Below are positions 51,453 through 61,709 of a stretch of 64,000 nucleotides of DNA, in pieces. A program made the position numbers and the translations under genes. The DNA comes from Limosilactobacillus antri DSM 16041 (GTDB taxonomy: Bacteria; Bacillota; Bacilli; Lactobacillales; Lactobacillaceae). The notes beneath the pieces were generated by a model. That model was not told the DNA's origin. It made no database searches and was given only the letters and a program-made list of their open reading frames with translations. The DNA is taken from assembly GCF_000160835.1 (NCBI RefSeq), contig NZ_GG700733.1, positions 244,609 through 308,608 of the forward strand, written 5' to 3'. The stretch's first letter is position 1. Each line of letters starts with the position of its first letter.

Positions 51453-52901
51453 ATGAAGTTAATGGAAGAGTATGCCGATAAGGTAATTGCCAGTGGGGCT
51501 TACGAGCCGCTGGACCGGATTTACGTGCTGAATAAGATTCGGGCGCTGGTCGGCGATGAAGATGTGGATGCTCAAACGGCCCAGCCATTAGTGGCCCAGT
51601 TAGTTGATCTCGCTGTTAAGCACGGCCAAATTGAAGATGGGCAAACCGCCCGGGAAATTCTCAACGACCAGCTTTATGACTTGATGACTCCCCGGCCGTC
51701 AGTGGTTAATAATACTTTCTGGGAAAAGTACCAACAGTCACCGACAACGGCAACGGACTGGTTCTACAAACTGTGTACCAGAAACGACTACGTCAAGGTG
51801 GCAGCAATTAAGAAGAACGTGGTCTTTGATAAACCAACCAAGTATGGTAACTTAGAGATTACCATTAACCTGTCCAAGCCAGAGAAGGACCCGAAGGCCA
51901 TCGCTGCGGCGGCGCATGATACCAAAAAGAAGTACCCGCAGTGTGCACTGTGCATGGAAAACGAAGGCTACAAGGGCCGCTTAGGCCAAGCCGCCCGGAG
52001 CAACCACCGAATTATCCGGATGACCATCGGCGGCAAGCAGTGGGGCTTCCAATATTCGCCATATGCTTACTTTAATGAACACTGTATCTTCTTGTACGGC
52101 AAGCACGAACCGATGAAAATTAACCGGCAGACACTGGTTAACCTGGTGGAAATCGAAAATCAGCTACCCGCTTACTTTGTTGGCAGCAACGCTGATCTGC
52201 CAATTGTCGGCGGCTCGATGCTGGCTCACGAACACTACCAGGGTGGTCGGCACGTCTTCCCGATGATGAAGGCGACGATTAAGAAGCCGCTACACTTTGC
52301 TGAGTACCCAGCGGTCGAAGCGGGGATCGTCAACTGGCCGATGAGTGATCTCCGTTTGACCAGCGCGGACGCCGGCCAGTTGATTGACCTGGGGACCCAC
52401 ATCATTGACGTTTGGGACCATTACAGCGATGAAGCCCTGAGTATCAAGGCCTTCGACGGGGGAACCCGCCACCATACCGTGACGCCAATCATGCACCGCG
52501 ACGGTGAAAAATACGTCTTGGACCTGGTTTTGCGGGATAACAACACGAGCGACCAGTACCCGCTGGGCATTTTCCACCCGCACGAAAAGCTGTGGCACAT
52601 CAAGAAGGAAAACATCGGCTTGATCGAAGTGATGGGGCGGGCAATTCTGCCGGCCCGGCTCAAGGGGGAACTGGCAGAAGTCAAGAAGTTTTGGCTGGGC
52701 CAGGAGAACAAGATTGCAGACAGTCACCTGGCCTGGGCGAAGGAAGTCCAGAGCAGTCAAACCATCACTGCCAAGAACGTCGATGAGGTGCTGGAACAAG
52801 AACTGGCCAACGTCTTTGCAAACGTCCTGGAAAACGCCGGAGTCTTTAAGGACGATGCGGCCGGTCAGGCAGGCTGGGAACGCTTTGTGGCGCAACTATA
52901 A
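51453..52901 (+). CDS. galT: UDP-glucose:hexose-1-phosphate uridylyltransferase (class 2)
   Basis: A 482-residue GalT of the long Firmicutes type that swaps galactose-1-P with the glucose-1-P of UDP-glucose. Motifs: CALCMENEGYKGR (about residues 165-177), the HYQGGRHVFPM segment (about 258-268) and FHPHEKLWHIKKENIGLIEV (about 371-390). It lies 29 bases after galK, with AAGGAG before the ATG. The epimerase galE and mutarotase galM are not in the window. Confidence 0.95.
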   Translation: MKLMEEYADKVIASGAYEPLDRIYVLNKIRALVGDEDVDAQTAQPLVAQLVDLAVKHGQIEDGQTAREILNDQLYDLMTPRPSVVNNTFWEKYQQSPTTATDWFYKLCTRNDYVKVAAIKKNVVFDKPTKYGNLEITINLSKPEKDPKAIAAAAHDTKKKYPQCALCMENEGYKGRLGQAARSNHRIIRMTIGGKQWGFQYSPYAYFNEHCIFLYGKHEPMKINRQTLVNLVEIENQLPAYFVGSNADLPIVGGSMLAHEHYQGGRHVFPMMKATIKKPLHFAEYPAVEAGIVNWPMSDLRLTSADAGQLIDLGTHIIDVWDHYSDEALSIKAFDGGTRHHTVTPIMHRDGEKYVLDLVLRDNNTSDQYPLGIFHPHEKLWHIKKENIGLIEVMGRAILPARLKGELAEVKKFWLGQENKIADSHLAWAKEVQSSQTITAKNVDEVLEQELANVFANVLENAGVFKDDAAGQAGWERFVAQL

Positions 52902-52910
52902 AGGCAGTAA

Positions 52911-53924
<1,014 letters not shown>

Positions 53925-53940
53925 GATCTGTAATTTTAAC

Positions 53941-53993
53941 TAAAACGATGAATGACGGAGCAAAAATGGCACCGTTATCCATCGTTTTTTGTT
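53941..53993 (+). terminator. Terminator after galR
   Basis: AAAACGATG..ACGG pairs with CCGT..CATCGTTTT around a loop, followed by TTG and T-rich sequence. Confidence 0.78.
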
Positions 53994-54134
53994 TGAATTA
54001 GTTTGCCTTCCCATAGATGATGAGTGCTTGCCAAACGTTGCTATATCAGCAATGCAAAGCAGCTTTGCTTGCCAGAAATTGCCCTGCTTTAATATAATCT
54101 ATTCAGCATTAGTGAGCGCAAAGGAGAATCATCA

Positions 54135-54749
54135 ATGGATTTTAGTACGCAAATTAAAGAACAGCGAAAGAAGCTCGGGTTAACCCAAGCTGATGTTGCC
54201 CACCAGCTTTTTGTGACCCGCCAGACGATTTCAAATTGGGAGCAGGGCAAGAGCTACCCGGATTTGGCGATGCTGGTGAAGCTCAGCGAGGTTTACCGGA
54301 TTTCGCTTGATACCCTGCTTAAAGGTGACCGCCGGTTGAAAAGCTATTTGGAACAGGGAAAGGCCTACAATGCCTTTAGTGTGTTTAAAGGGTTGTTTTT
54401 CATCTTATATGGATTGTTTTTCCTAATAACGGATGAACTAAATTATAAGTCACCAGTTACGCAGTTTTGTATCTGGGGATTTGTGACGATCTTTTTGATT
54501 GCTATTTTGTATGGCTGGTACATTCAGCCCTTTTTCCTGGGCATGGATAAGCGGCTGTTTAACCGGAAGGGCCACCGGCCAGACCAACAGGCTACCTGGC
54601 TTAACAAAGCCTGCTGCGGGTTGGTAATCATGATTCTTGGAACAATGGTGATCGTCAATAATAACTGGAGTGACTACCTGCTGACGTTGGCCCTGACAGT
54701 TGCGGGCCTGATGAATATTTTCCAAAAGTATATGTGGAAGCAGGTTTAA
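54135..54749 (+). CDS. XRE-family regulator with four-helix membrane domain
   Basis: A 204-residue protein: helix-turn-helix at residues 5-62 (LTQADVAHQLFVTRQTISNW, then LAMLVKLSEVYRISLDTLL) followed by about four membrane segments (about 85-100, 110-130, 155-172, 178-195). Same design as the gene at 28682 and, more loosely, the one at 22182. Single gene with its own terminator; no effector gene is linked to it. AAAGGAG precedes the ATG. Confidence 0.86.
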   Translation: MDFSTQIKEQRKKLGLTQADVAHQLFVTRQTISNWEQGKSYPDLAMLVKLSEVYRISLDTLLKGDRRLKSYLEQGKAYNAFSVFKGLFFILYGLFFLITDELNYKSPVTQFCIWGFVTIFLIAILYGWYIQPFFLGMDKRLFNRKGHRPDQQATWLNKACCGLVIMILGTMVIVNNNWSDYLLTLALTVAGLMNIFQKYMWKQV

Positions 54750-54771
54750 GGAATCAAAGTGGTGAAATAAT

Positions 54772-54818
54772 AAGCGGCCCCATAGCAGGAATGAATGGTT
54801 TTCTGCTATGGGGCCGTC
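54772..54818. terminator. Strong terminator hairpin
   Basis: CGGCCCCATAGCAG pairs with CTGCTATGGGGCCG, a 14-bp perfect stem, between convergent genes. Confidence 0.82.
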
Positions 54819-54822
54819 TGGT

Positions 54823-55149
54823 CTAATGGCTATTGTTATGAATACCTAATGCTAATTTAGCCGCCCGGCTTAATCTTTGCGGTGACCATGCTGGTTCCCA
54901 CACAAATTGCACATCAACACTTCGGACTTCGGCAACCTGGTTAACTGCTGTTTGAACTTCCTTTATTAAATATTCGGTAAGCGGACAGCCAATGGTGGTT
55001 AAGGTCATTTCAATGAGGCAGATACCATGATCATCTAAATCGATTGTATAAATTAAACCAAGGTTAACTAGATCGATCCCTAGTTCGGGGTCAACAACGG
55101 TACTGAGCTGGCTAATGATGTCATCACGAATAGCTTGGGCACTCCGCAT
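54823..55149 (-). CDS. MIP18/DUF59-family Fe-S cluster assembly factor (SufT-like)
   Basis: A 108-residue MIP18-family protein. The family Cys lies in TTIGCPLTEYL (about residues 51-61); DPELGIDLVNLGLIY (about 20-34) and FVWEPAWSP (about 83-91) are also hallmarks. These proteins help deliver Fe-S clusters to target enzymes. Here the start is two bases after the stop of sdaAA, and L-serine dehydratase needs a [4Fe-4S] cluster, so it probably matures that enzyme. Confidence 0.9.
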   Translation of the reverse strand: MRSAQAIRDDIISQLSTVVDPELGIDLVNLGLIYTIDLDDHGICLIEMTLTTIGCPLTEYLIKEVQTAVNQVAEVRSVDVQFVWEPAWSPQRLSRAAKLALGIHNNSH

Positions 55150-55151
55150 GG

Positions 55152-56033
55152 CTAAACCTCGTTGCCAAAAATACGCGCTTTGATAGCCTGGCCAGTTGGG
55201 GTACCAGCCAAGCCGCCCATTCCGGTTTCGCGTAATGATGCTGGTAAGCCTCGGCCAACTTTATCCATTGCCATGATGCATTCATCTGTCGGAATTTTAC
55301 TGGTACATCCCGCTAATGCCAGGTCGGCAGCAATTAGAGCATTTCCTGCGCCAATTGCATTTCGTTTGACACATGGAATCTCTACCAACCCAGCAATCGG
55401 ATCACAGACGAGCCCCAGCAGGTTAGAGATGGCAATTGACATGGCTTGAGCGCTTTGCTCGGGGGTTCCACTGGCAGCTTCAACTGCTGCGGCAGCACCC
55501 ATTGCGGAGGCACTGCCGACTTCTGCCTGACAGCCACCCGTTGCACCAGCAATTCCTGCATGATTAGCAATTACTAATCCTACCCCGCCAGCAGTGAAAA
55601 GGAAGTTAATCATTTGCTCTTCGGTCAAAGCGAGCCGCTCTTTCAGCATAAATAAGATTCCAGGGAGGGTCCCGGATGAACCAGCAGTCGGTGTTGCGCA
55701 AACAACGCCCATTGCAGCATTAACTTCGTTAGTAGCAATCGCTCCTTGAACGGCGGCCATCATCGCATCGCCTGATAAGGGGTGCCGCCTGGTCCGGTAG
55801 TTTTTAATTTTGACTGCCTCGCCGCCTGTTAGGTGCGTTTGAGAAAAGACCCCTTGCCCACTTTCTCCACGTTGAACAGCGGCCTGCATTGTTTGAAGGT
55901 TTACGGCCATTCGTTGCCAGACTTCATCGCGATTTTTCCCGGAAAGGCGACATTCTTGCTCAATGATTAACTCGGCAATTGAATTTCCGCTTTCGGTTGC
56001 TGCAGACACGATTTCTTGAATGCTGTCGTACAT
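55152..56033 (-). CDS. sdaAA: L-serine dehydratase, Fe-S type, alpha subunit
   Basis: A 293-residue catalytic subunit that deaminates L-serine to pyruvate and ammonia, with a [4Fe-4S] cluster as Lewis acid. Cluster and substrate motifs: GVVCATPTAGSSGT (about residues 107-120), GLVCDPIAGLVEIPCVKRN (about 207-225) and a Cys in LAGCTSKIPTDECIM (about 240-254). It lies 15 bases after the beta subunit gene and is followed by an Fe-S assembly factor. Confidence 0.95.
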   Translation of the reverse strand: MYDSIQEIVSAATESGNSIAELIIEQECRLSGKNRDEVWQRMAVNLQTMQAAVQRGESGQGVFSQTHLTGGEAVKIKNYRTRRHPLSGDAMMAAVQGAIATNEVNAAMGVVCATPTAGSSGTLPGILFMLKERLALTEEQMINFLFTAGGVGLVIANHAGIAGATGGCQAEVGSASAMGAAAAVEAASGTPEQSAQAMSIAISNLLGLVCDPIAGLVEIPCVKRNAIGAGNALIAADLALAGCTSKIPTDECIMAMDKVGRGLPASLRETGMGGLAGTPTGQAIKARIFGNEV

Positions 56034-56048
56034 CAGTAAGCCTCCTTT

Positions 56049-56711
56049 CTATAAACAAATAACGTCTTTGAACTGTTTTTCGATTTGTTGGATCGTAGCC
56101 GCGCTCATGTAGTTTTTGATATCAAATTCATAAATATCATTGACTGGGCCCTTGAGCGATTGCTTACGGTAAAATGGAGCAATTTTCTCGACTACTCCAG
56201 TTAATTCGACAGCGTTCGGATGCTGCTTGCCTCGATCAATATAAACAATAATTGGTAAGGGACCAGCCGGCTGGACCGTAATATTATCAATTACGAATTG
56301 GCGAATTTCAATTGACCCACCACCAATTGAACAGGCAGTTAATTCGACGACGTGCTGATCATTTTCAACTTCAAGAACAGCGGTGTTAGGATGATGGATC
56401 GGGCTAGGACCTTCTTCTTCTACAAAGCGGATGTCGATTCCCCGCTGCCGAGCGAGTTCAACCGCCCTTGGCACACGCGGGTCGGCGGGTAAAAAGCCTT
56501 GGACGCCTGCAGCGATTGCATAATCAGTGCCGTGACCGCGATGTGTTTTAGCAAACGATTCATAATAATAAACTGTAACTTTTTTGATGGGCCCGTTAAA
56601 CAGCTTATATGCCGCTCGCCCAATTGCAACTGCACCTGCAGTGTGTGAACTTGAAGGACCAATCATAGTTGGCCCGATAATGTCAAAGACACTCCGGAAT
56701 TTTGCGCCCAT
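56049..56711 (-). CDS. sdaAB: L-serine dehydratase, Fe-S type, beta subunit
   Basis: A 220-residue beta subunit with the GPSSSHTAGA motif (about residues 18-27), FNGPIKKVTVYYYES and HRGHGTDYAIAAGVQGFLP typical of the family, then an ACT-like C-terminal domain (about 150-220) that may sense serine. Starts the sdaAB-sdaAA-sufT-like unit with AAAGGAG before the ATG. Confidence 0.94.
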   Translation of the reverse strand: MGAKFRSVFDIIGPTMIGPSSSHTAGAVAIGRAAYKLFNGPIKKVTVYYYESFAKTHRGHGTDYAIAAGVQGFLPADPRVPRAVELARQRGIDIRFVEEEGPSPIHHPNTAVLEVENDQHVVELTACSIGGGSIEIRQFVIDNITVQPAGPLPIIVYIDRGKQHPNAVELTGVVEKIAPFYRKQSLKGPVNDIYEFDIKNYMSAATIQQIEKQFKDVICL

Positions 56712-57147
56712 TGTATGCTCCTTTCGCTAAATCGGACTTGGCTAAATTTTACTATTTTAGATTAAATCTTTTTAGGTACTTTTTAAAGGTAAATTGTTGT
56801 TCAACTATTTTGTTGTGATTTTTAAATAGTGAATAATACAAAGGACAATAAAATATTGACGATTTTACTTAGCACTTTGCAATAAATTTCTGAAAATTAT
56901 GGGCAAACGATTTAAAGCTTATTTTCCTTTAATATCAATAAAAGAAGGACAATTGGTACGGACTGAAGGAAAATAATAAGAAAAATCAGAACGTTTCATT
57001 TGAAAATGGCTAATTATGTTATTTATAAATAGTGAATAAAGATTGATTACAATTAATTGTAGTTCGTATTTTGACCGAAAAAGGCGTGAAAAGCGGTAGG
57101 GGATGTGCTAAAGTAATTAGTGACATTAAAAGAGAGAAGGATGGAAA
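56712..57147. other. AT-rich intergenic region with direct repeats
   Basis: This 436-base region lies between the divergent serine dehydratase operon and the symporter. The 13-mer AAATAGTGAATAA occurs twice (56824-56836 and 57027-57039) and AAGGACAAT also twice. They may be regulator sites common to both promoters. I see no coding frame or RNA gene. Confidence 0.45.
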
Positions 57148-58425
57148 GTGAAATACTACCGCTTTGGCCGGCTGAGCATGGGCTGGCAAATAATGATTGG
57201 TTTGGTGCTAGGGATTATCTGTGGGGTAATCTTTTACCAAAACAAGGGTGCCATCACGGTAATGCAAAGTCTAGGAACGATCTTTATCCGGCTAATTCAA
57301 ATGATCGTGATGCCGATTGTGGTTTCCTGCTTGACGGTTGGGATTGCTAATATTGGCGATATTAAAAAGCTGGGACGAATTGGGGCCAAGACGTTGATCT
57401 ACTTTGAAGTTCTGACTACAATTGCCCTGCTACTTGGGATTGGGATGGCCAACCTTACCCACCCGGGTTCTTTTATTAACATCCATGATCTCCACGCAAC
57501 GGATATTTCGCAATATATGTCGACGGCAAAGCACGCGGCTCATGATAGCGGGTTCTGGCCGCTAATTCTTTCAATTATTCCGACAAACATCTTTAAGTCG
57601 ATGTCTGATGGGGACATGATGCCGGTAATTTTGTTCTCCGTCCTCTTTGGTTTGGGGATCGCAGCTGTTGGTGAGAAAGCGAAAATCCTGATCGACGTCT
57701 TAAACGGGGTTTCAGAAGTGATGTTCAAGGTTACGAACTGGGTAATGAAGTTTGCGCCAATTGGTGTCTTTGGGCTGATTGGGATGACCATTGCGGAAAT
57801 GGGGATTAGCGCCCTGCTGCCGCTCGGGTACTTTATCTTGATTGCCTACGTGACGATGATTATTTTCATTGTTGTTGTGTTAGGAATTACGGCCCACCTC
57901 TTCCACCTGCGTTATTGGAAGACGATGCGGGTCATCTGGGATGAAATTATCTTAGCCTTCACAACTGCCAGTTCTGAGGTGACACTGCCCCGGCTGATGA
58001 AGAAAACCCATGAGATGGGGGTTGAAAAAGGGGTTACCTCCTTCGTCATTCCAACCGGGTATACGTTTAACCTTGATGGATCCGCGATTTACCAGTCGTT
58101 AGCGGCAATTTTCCTTGCCCAGGCGTACGGCCTGCACTTGACGTTGGCCCACCAGATTGCACTGCTGGTAGTATTGATGATTACCAGTAAGGGAATGGCT
58201 GGGGTACCCGGGGCTTCCTTCGTAGTCCTACTAGCTAGTGTTTCAACGATTGGGGTTCCAATGGCGGGATTGACCTTTATTGCGGGAATTGACCGCTTTG
58301 TTGACATGGGCCGGACGGCAGTTAATGTTGTGGGGAACTCAATTGCAACCCTGGTAATTGGTGAGTCTGAAAAGTCGCTGAACCGGGAGCAATACAACCA
58401 CTACTTAGATAATTACGGGAAGTAA
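57148..58425 (+). CDS. Dicarboxylate/amino acid:cation symporter (DAACS)
   Basis: A 425-residue transporter of the glutamate/dicarboxylate/serine symporter family with eight helices and two re-entrant loops. Motifs: TASSEVTLPRLMKK (re-entrant loop HP1, about residues 271-284), GYTFNLDGSAIYQS (TM7, NMDGT-like, about 302-315) and GVPGASFVVLLAS (HP2). The GTG at 57148 follows GAAGGA. It faces the serine dehydratase operon across a shared regulatory region; serine or glutamate/aspartate are likely substrates. Confidence 0.9.
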   Translation: MKYYRFGRLSMGWQIMIGLVLGIICGVIFYQNKGAITVMQSLGTIFIRLIQMIVMPIVVSCLTVGIANIGDIKKLGRIGAKTLIYFEVLTTIALLLGIGMANLTHPGSFINIHDLHATDISQYMSTAKHAAHDSGFWPLILSIIPTNIFKSMSDGDMMPVILFSVLFGLGIAAVGEKAKILIDVLNGVSEVMFKVTNWVMKFAPIGVFGLIGMTIAEMGISALLPLGYFILIAYVTMIIFIVVVLGITAHLFHLRYWKTMRVIWDEIILAFTTASSEVTLPRLMKKTHEMGVEKGVTSFVIPTGYTFNLDGSAIYQSLAAIFLAQAYGLHLTLAHQIALLVVLMITSKGMAGVPGASFVVLLASVSTIGVPMAGLTFIAGIDRFVDMGRTAVNVVGNSIATLVIGESEKSLNREQYNHYLDNYGK

Positions 58426-58437
58426 TAGAATTTAAAC

Positions 58438-58471
58438 TAAAAAATGGGAGTCACATGACTCCTGTTTTTTA
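58438..58471 (+). terminator. Terminator after the symporter
   Basis: AAATGGGAGTCA pairs with TGACTCCTGTTT with a two-base turn and a T-run. Confidence 0.72.
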
Positions 58472-58542
58472 GTTTAGAAGATAATTTTATTTATTACAGA
58501 GTATTTTTTATTGTTTAATAAATAGCTTTTTATTAACTGAGT

Positions 58543-58571
58543 TTGATAAAGCGCTCACATACTGATAAGAT
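58543..58571 (+). promoter_or_regulatory. Promoter of the peptide transporter gene
   Basis: TTGATA (58543-58548) and TAAGAT (58566-58571) with 17 bases between. The spacer holds AAGCGCT, the core of a CcpA site, but the flanks match poorly. Confidence 0.6.
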
Positions 58572-58634
58572 TAGTAATGATGAGTGGTTTGTATTAATTA
58601 GTTTATGGGTCAGATTTGGAAAGAAGGAATAAAA

Positions 58635-60002
58635 ATGAATACTTCAACGGTTAAGTCGAAAAGACCATTTGGCTTTTACGTTTGCTCGTTGGGTTTTACC
58701 TTTGAAAGGGCAGCTTTTTATACTGTTAAATACATGCTGGCCATTTGGATTGCTACATCTGTTGCCAAAGGTGGCCTTGGCCTGACCGATGTTAAGGCGG
58801 CCTCAATGGCGGCTTCCTTTTTAGCGTGGACTTATATTGCACCGGTATTTGGTGGATACGTTGCTGACTACTGGCTTAATCCGCGTCTCTGCGTTGCGCT
58901 CGGTATGATTTTAATGGGAATTGGCTATGCCGTTGCCTGGCAAGCTCACTCTATTGGAATGGTATGGTTAATGATTATCTTAGTTGCAATTGGTACTGGT
59001 CTATTTAAAGGTAATCTGTCCGGAATTAACGGCTTGCTTTTCAATGATGAACGAGAACTGAACGAAGCCTTTTCAATTCAATATTCATTTGTTAACGTTG
59101 GTTCATTCACAGGGACAACCTTTATCGTATTGTTGATTGCTTCATGGGGATTTAACCTTGTATTCTTACTTTGTGCGGTTTTGATGTTTGTTGACGCCAT
59201 TTGGTTTATTTGCAATATGCGGTCGCTCGGAGATGCCGGTAAAAAGCCATTTAAGGTTGACCAACGGAAGTTTAATACGGTTGCTACTACTAAAAAGGAA
59301 AAGGAGAATGAAGAAAAAAATAAGCCATTAACCTCAGGTGATAAGAAGCGGATTGCTGCAATTATTCTAGTTACGTTATTCTCAGTTATCTTCTGGATGG
59401 TTTGGTATATGGCCTATATGCCAGTTTACTACTACTTTGGCCATGGAGATGGGGCGGACTTTTTGAACCGTGCCAATTGGATGATTGGTTCATTTGACGT
59501 TCCAACCTCATACTTTGACTCCATGAATGCCATTGTATGTATCGCCTTAGGGCCAATCTTTGGTCGTCTTTGGACAAAGCTGGCGGAACGGCCACAAGGT
59601 GATATGAGTATGTTTAAGAAGACTGCGTTAGGGATTATCTTCATCGGTTTTGCATACGTGGCAATGGTTCTTGCTGATATGGTTGGTCACGGGCATACTT
59701 CTCTCTGGTGGATTGCATTGGTTGCTATCTTAATGTCCGTTGGTGAAATGGTCTTCTCTCCAATGGGAAACTCCTTCATTACTAAACTAGCACCGGCTAA
59801 GGTAATGGGGCTACTACTAGGTTTCTGGCCAATTGCCGTCTTCTTTGCAACTTTAATCTATCCGCAAGTTTACGCACTTTTGAAGACCAGTAATCCGGCA
59901 CGATTCCAAATGGGCTATGGTATTTTGGCAGCGATTGTCATTATCCTTGGGTTAATTCTCTGGTTTGCCAGTCGGAAACTGGATGCGTTGGAAAAGAGTT
60001 AA
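58635..60002 (+). CDS. POT/PTR-family proton-coupled peptide transporter
   Basis: A 455-residue transporter with 12-14 membrane segments. The N-terminal FYVCSLGFTFERAAFYTVKYM holds the ExxER-like motif of POT proteins, in a changed form (TFERAAFY), and GTGLFKGNLSGING (about residues 127-140) replaces the usual GxGxxKPN. So it is a divergent family member, likely for di/tripeptides or a related solute. A basic insertion (about 205-240) joins the two bundles. The ATG at 58635 follows AGAAGGA. Monocistronic. Confidence 0.83.
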   Translation: MNTSTVKSKRPFGFYVCSLGFTFERAAFYTVKYMLAIWIATSVAKGGLGLTDVKAASMAASFLAWTYIAPVFGGYVADYWLNPRLCVALGMILMGIGYAVAWQAHSIGMVWLMIILVAIGTGLFKGNLSGINGLLFNDERELNEAFSIQYSFVNVGSFTGTTFIVLLIASWGFNLVFLLCAVLMFVDAIWFICNMRSLGDAGKKPFKVDQRKFNTVATTKKEKENEEKNKPLTSGDKKRIAAIILVTLFSVIFWMVWYMAYMPVYYYFGHGDGADFLNRANWMIGSFDVPTSYFDSMNAIVCIALGPIFGRLWTKLAERPQGDMSMFKKTALGIIFIGFAYVAMVLADMVGHGHTSLWWIALVAILMSVGEMVFSPMGNSFITKLAPAKVMGLLLGFWPIAVFFATLIYPQVYALLKTSNPARFQMGYGILAAIVIILGLILWFASRKLDALEKS

Positions 60003-60025
60003 CTCAGAAAATAGGATAGATTTAT

Positions 60026-60058
60026 TAAAAAGCTCGCGCATTGGCGTGAGCTTTTTTG
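60026..60058 (+). terminator. Terminator after the peptide transporter
   Basis: AAAAAGCTCGCGC pairs with GCGTGAGCTTTTTT, with a short loop. Confidence 0.82.
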
Positions 60059-60244
60059 TATAGATTAAGTAATCGTGGGTAGATATCCTACAGATAATTC
60101 TATTTATAAAAAATATGTTTGAAAGTTAAAATAGCTTGTGAATATTAATTTTAGTACTTGCAAAAATTACTCATAGGTTTCCGGTTAAAAGAAAAACTAT
60201 CCGAATAGACATTGAACCACTACTAGTTCTTGTTTGCGTGATTC
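60059..60244. other. Intergenic region without visible features
   Basis: AT-rich sequence between the peptide transporter and the convergent Lrp gene; I see nothing that can be named. Confidence 0.4.
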
Positions 60245-60697
60245 TTAATCAAGAGTTTCGTTATCCAGCGTAATCCCCCGATGCTGAACGCTAGTGCTGA
60301 AGACGATTTGGGTACTAGTCTTGCCGAACCGTTGCTGAATAGTATTGATGAAGTCATCTAGGTCAGTCGTGGAGGGGAAGACGACCTCCATGATTTCCGA
60401 GTAGTCACCGGTGACACAATTGCATTCTACGACGTTGGGAATACTTTGCACATAAGGGTAAAACTCCTTCTTCTGGCGGGGCTCCAGTTGGACCTGGATA
60501 AAGGCCCGGACGTGAAAGCCGATTTTTTCCATGTCGATGGAGGAATGGTAGCCATTAATAATGCCAGCCTTTTCGAGTTTGTTAATGCGGGCAGCGATTG
60601 CCGGCGAGGAAATAAAACATTCCTTTGACAAGTCTTTTAAAGAGGCCCGGGCGTTTTTTTGCAATGAATTAATAATTTTACGATCAATCTTATCCAT
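60245..60697 (-). CDS. Lrp/AsnC-family regulator
   Basis: A 150-residue regulator: N-terminal helix-turn-helix (LKDLSKECFISSPAIAARIN, about residues 21-40) and a C-terminal RAM/ACT-like domain (about 68-143) that binds amino acids and forms octamers, including VTGDYSEIMEVVF. It stands among amino-acid and peptide transport genes, so a nutrition role is likely. Its targets are unknown. Confidence 0.9.
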   Translation of the reverse strand: MDKIDRKIINSLQKNARASLKDLSKECFISSPAIAARINKLEKAGIINGYHSSIDMEKIGFHVRAFIQVQLEPRQKKEFYPYVQSIPNVVECNCVTGDYSEIMEVVFPSTTDLDDFINTIQQRFGKTSTQIVFSTSVQHRGITLDNETLD

Positions 60698-60901
60698 CTG
60701 GTAAACCTCATCTTATCCCATTAAATTATAATGCATTTTTTCTCATGGTAAATTAATGTGCTGACTGAATTGTAGGCGATTTACTGGTCAATGTCAATTG
60801 TGAAAAATTTAGCTACTTCACGGGAATGCTTACTCCTCCCGGCCATTTAATGGTACAATAAGATTAAACAATACAAGAAGCTGCATTGGAGGCTTAAGCA
60901 T

Positions 60902-61360
60902 ATGGATCAAGAATACCAAAACATTTTAGTGCCGGTCGATGGTTCCAAGGAATCCGAATTGGCTTTAGAGCGGGCAATCTTTGTTGCTAAGCGTAATGGT
61001 GCTCACGTTGATGTCTTAAACGTTATTGACACGCGGGCAATGGCCTATAACTTTGCAGGGATGTCAGACGGGAGCATTGCGTACCAGCTGGTTGACAAGT
61101 CCAAGGAATACCTTAGCAAGCTCTTGAAGACAGCTAAGGATAAGAATGATTTTGACAACATGGATATTCACATTCGTTTGGGCAACCCCAAGACGATTAT
61201 CTCTTTTGACTTTATTCACGACCACCACAACGACATGATTATGATTGGCGCGAGTGGTTTATCACGGATGCAACGGGCAGTGATGGGGTCTGTGACCTCC
61301 TACGTCAAGCGGAATGCTCCGGTGGACGTCCTGGTTGTACGGACCGCCGTTGACCAATAG
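60902..61360 (+). CDS. UspA-family universal stress protein
   Basis: A 152-residue universal stress protein. It starts NILVPVDGSKESELAL (about 7-22) and ends with the ATP-binding motif GASGLSRMQRAVMGSVTSYV (about 118-137), so it belongs to the ATP-binding type. GGAGG is 10 bases before the ATG. Monocistronic. Confidence 0.93.
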   Translation: MDQEYQNILVPVDGSKESELALERAIFVAKRNGAHVDVLNVIDTRAMAYNFAGMSDGSIAYQLVDKSKEYLSKLLKTAKDKNDFDNMDIHIRLGNPKTIISFDFIHDHHNDMIMIGASGLSRMQRAVMGSVTSYVKRNAPVDVLVVRTAVDQ

Positions 61361-61381
61361 CATCGTTTAAGCTAAAGCTAG

Positions 61382-61423
61382 TGACAGGTTGAGCCGAGTG
61401 CGGCCCAGCCTGTTATTTTTATC
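61382..61423 (+). terminator. Terminator after uspA
   Basis: ACAGGTTGAGCC pairs with GGCCCAGCCTGT, followed by TATTTTT. Confidence 0.7.
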
Positions 61424-61709
61424 AAAGGGGCCCCACTTGAGATGGCGAATCCTGCTAATGAAAACAGCTGTCAGGGCCTTCGGGAAACGAATTAAACCGC
61501 TGTGCGCACAACGGTTCTCAATTATTAATGCCGGTTAGTTCTTTTTCGGTATCACAAAAAGCGAGACTGGAGAGAAAACGATGCTTTCTCTCCAGTCTCG
61601 TGCTGGTTCTTGAATATTTCCGGTAATAGCGTGGCAAGCAGTGAGCTAGTGACGAGCCTAGGCTCTGCATAAAGTCCTGCAACTGCTTCCCACTCACGTT
61701 GCTTATTGG
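61424..61709. other. Intergenic region between uspA and lacS with a terminator hairpin
   Basis: The main feature is a strong hairpin, GAGACTGGAGAGAAA / TTTCTCTCCAGTCTC (61563-61603), probably the lacS terminator read leftward (a TTTTTG follows on the minus strand). Nothing else is visible. Confidence 0.6.
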
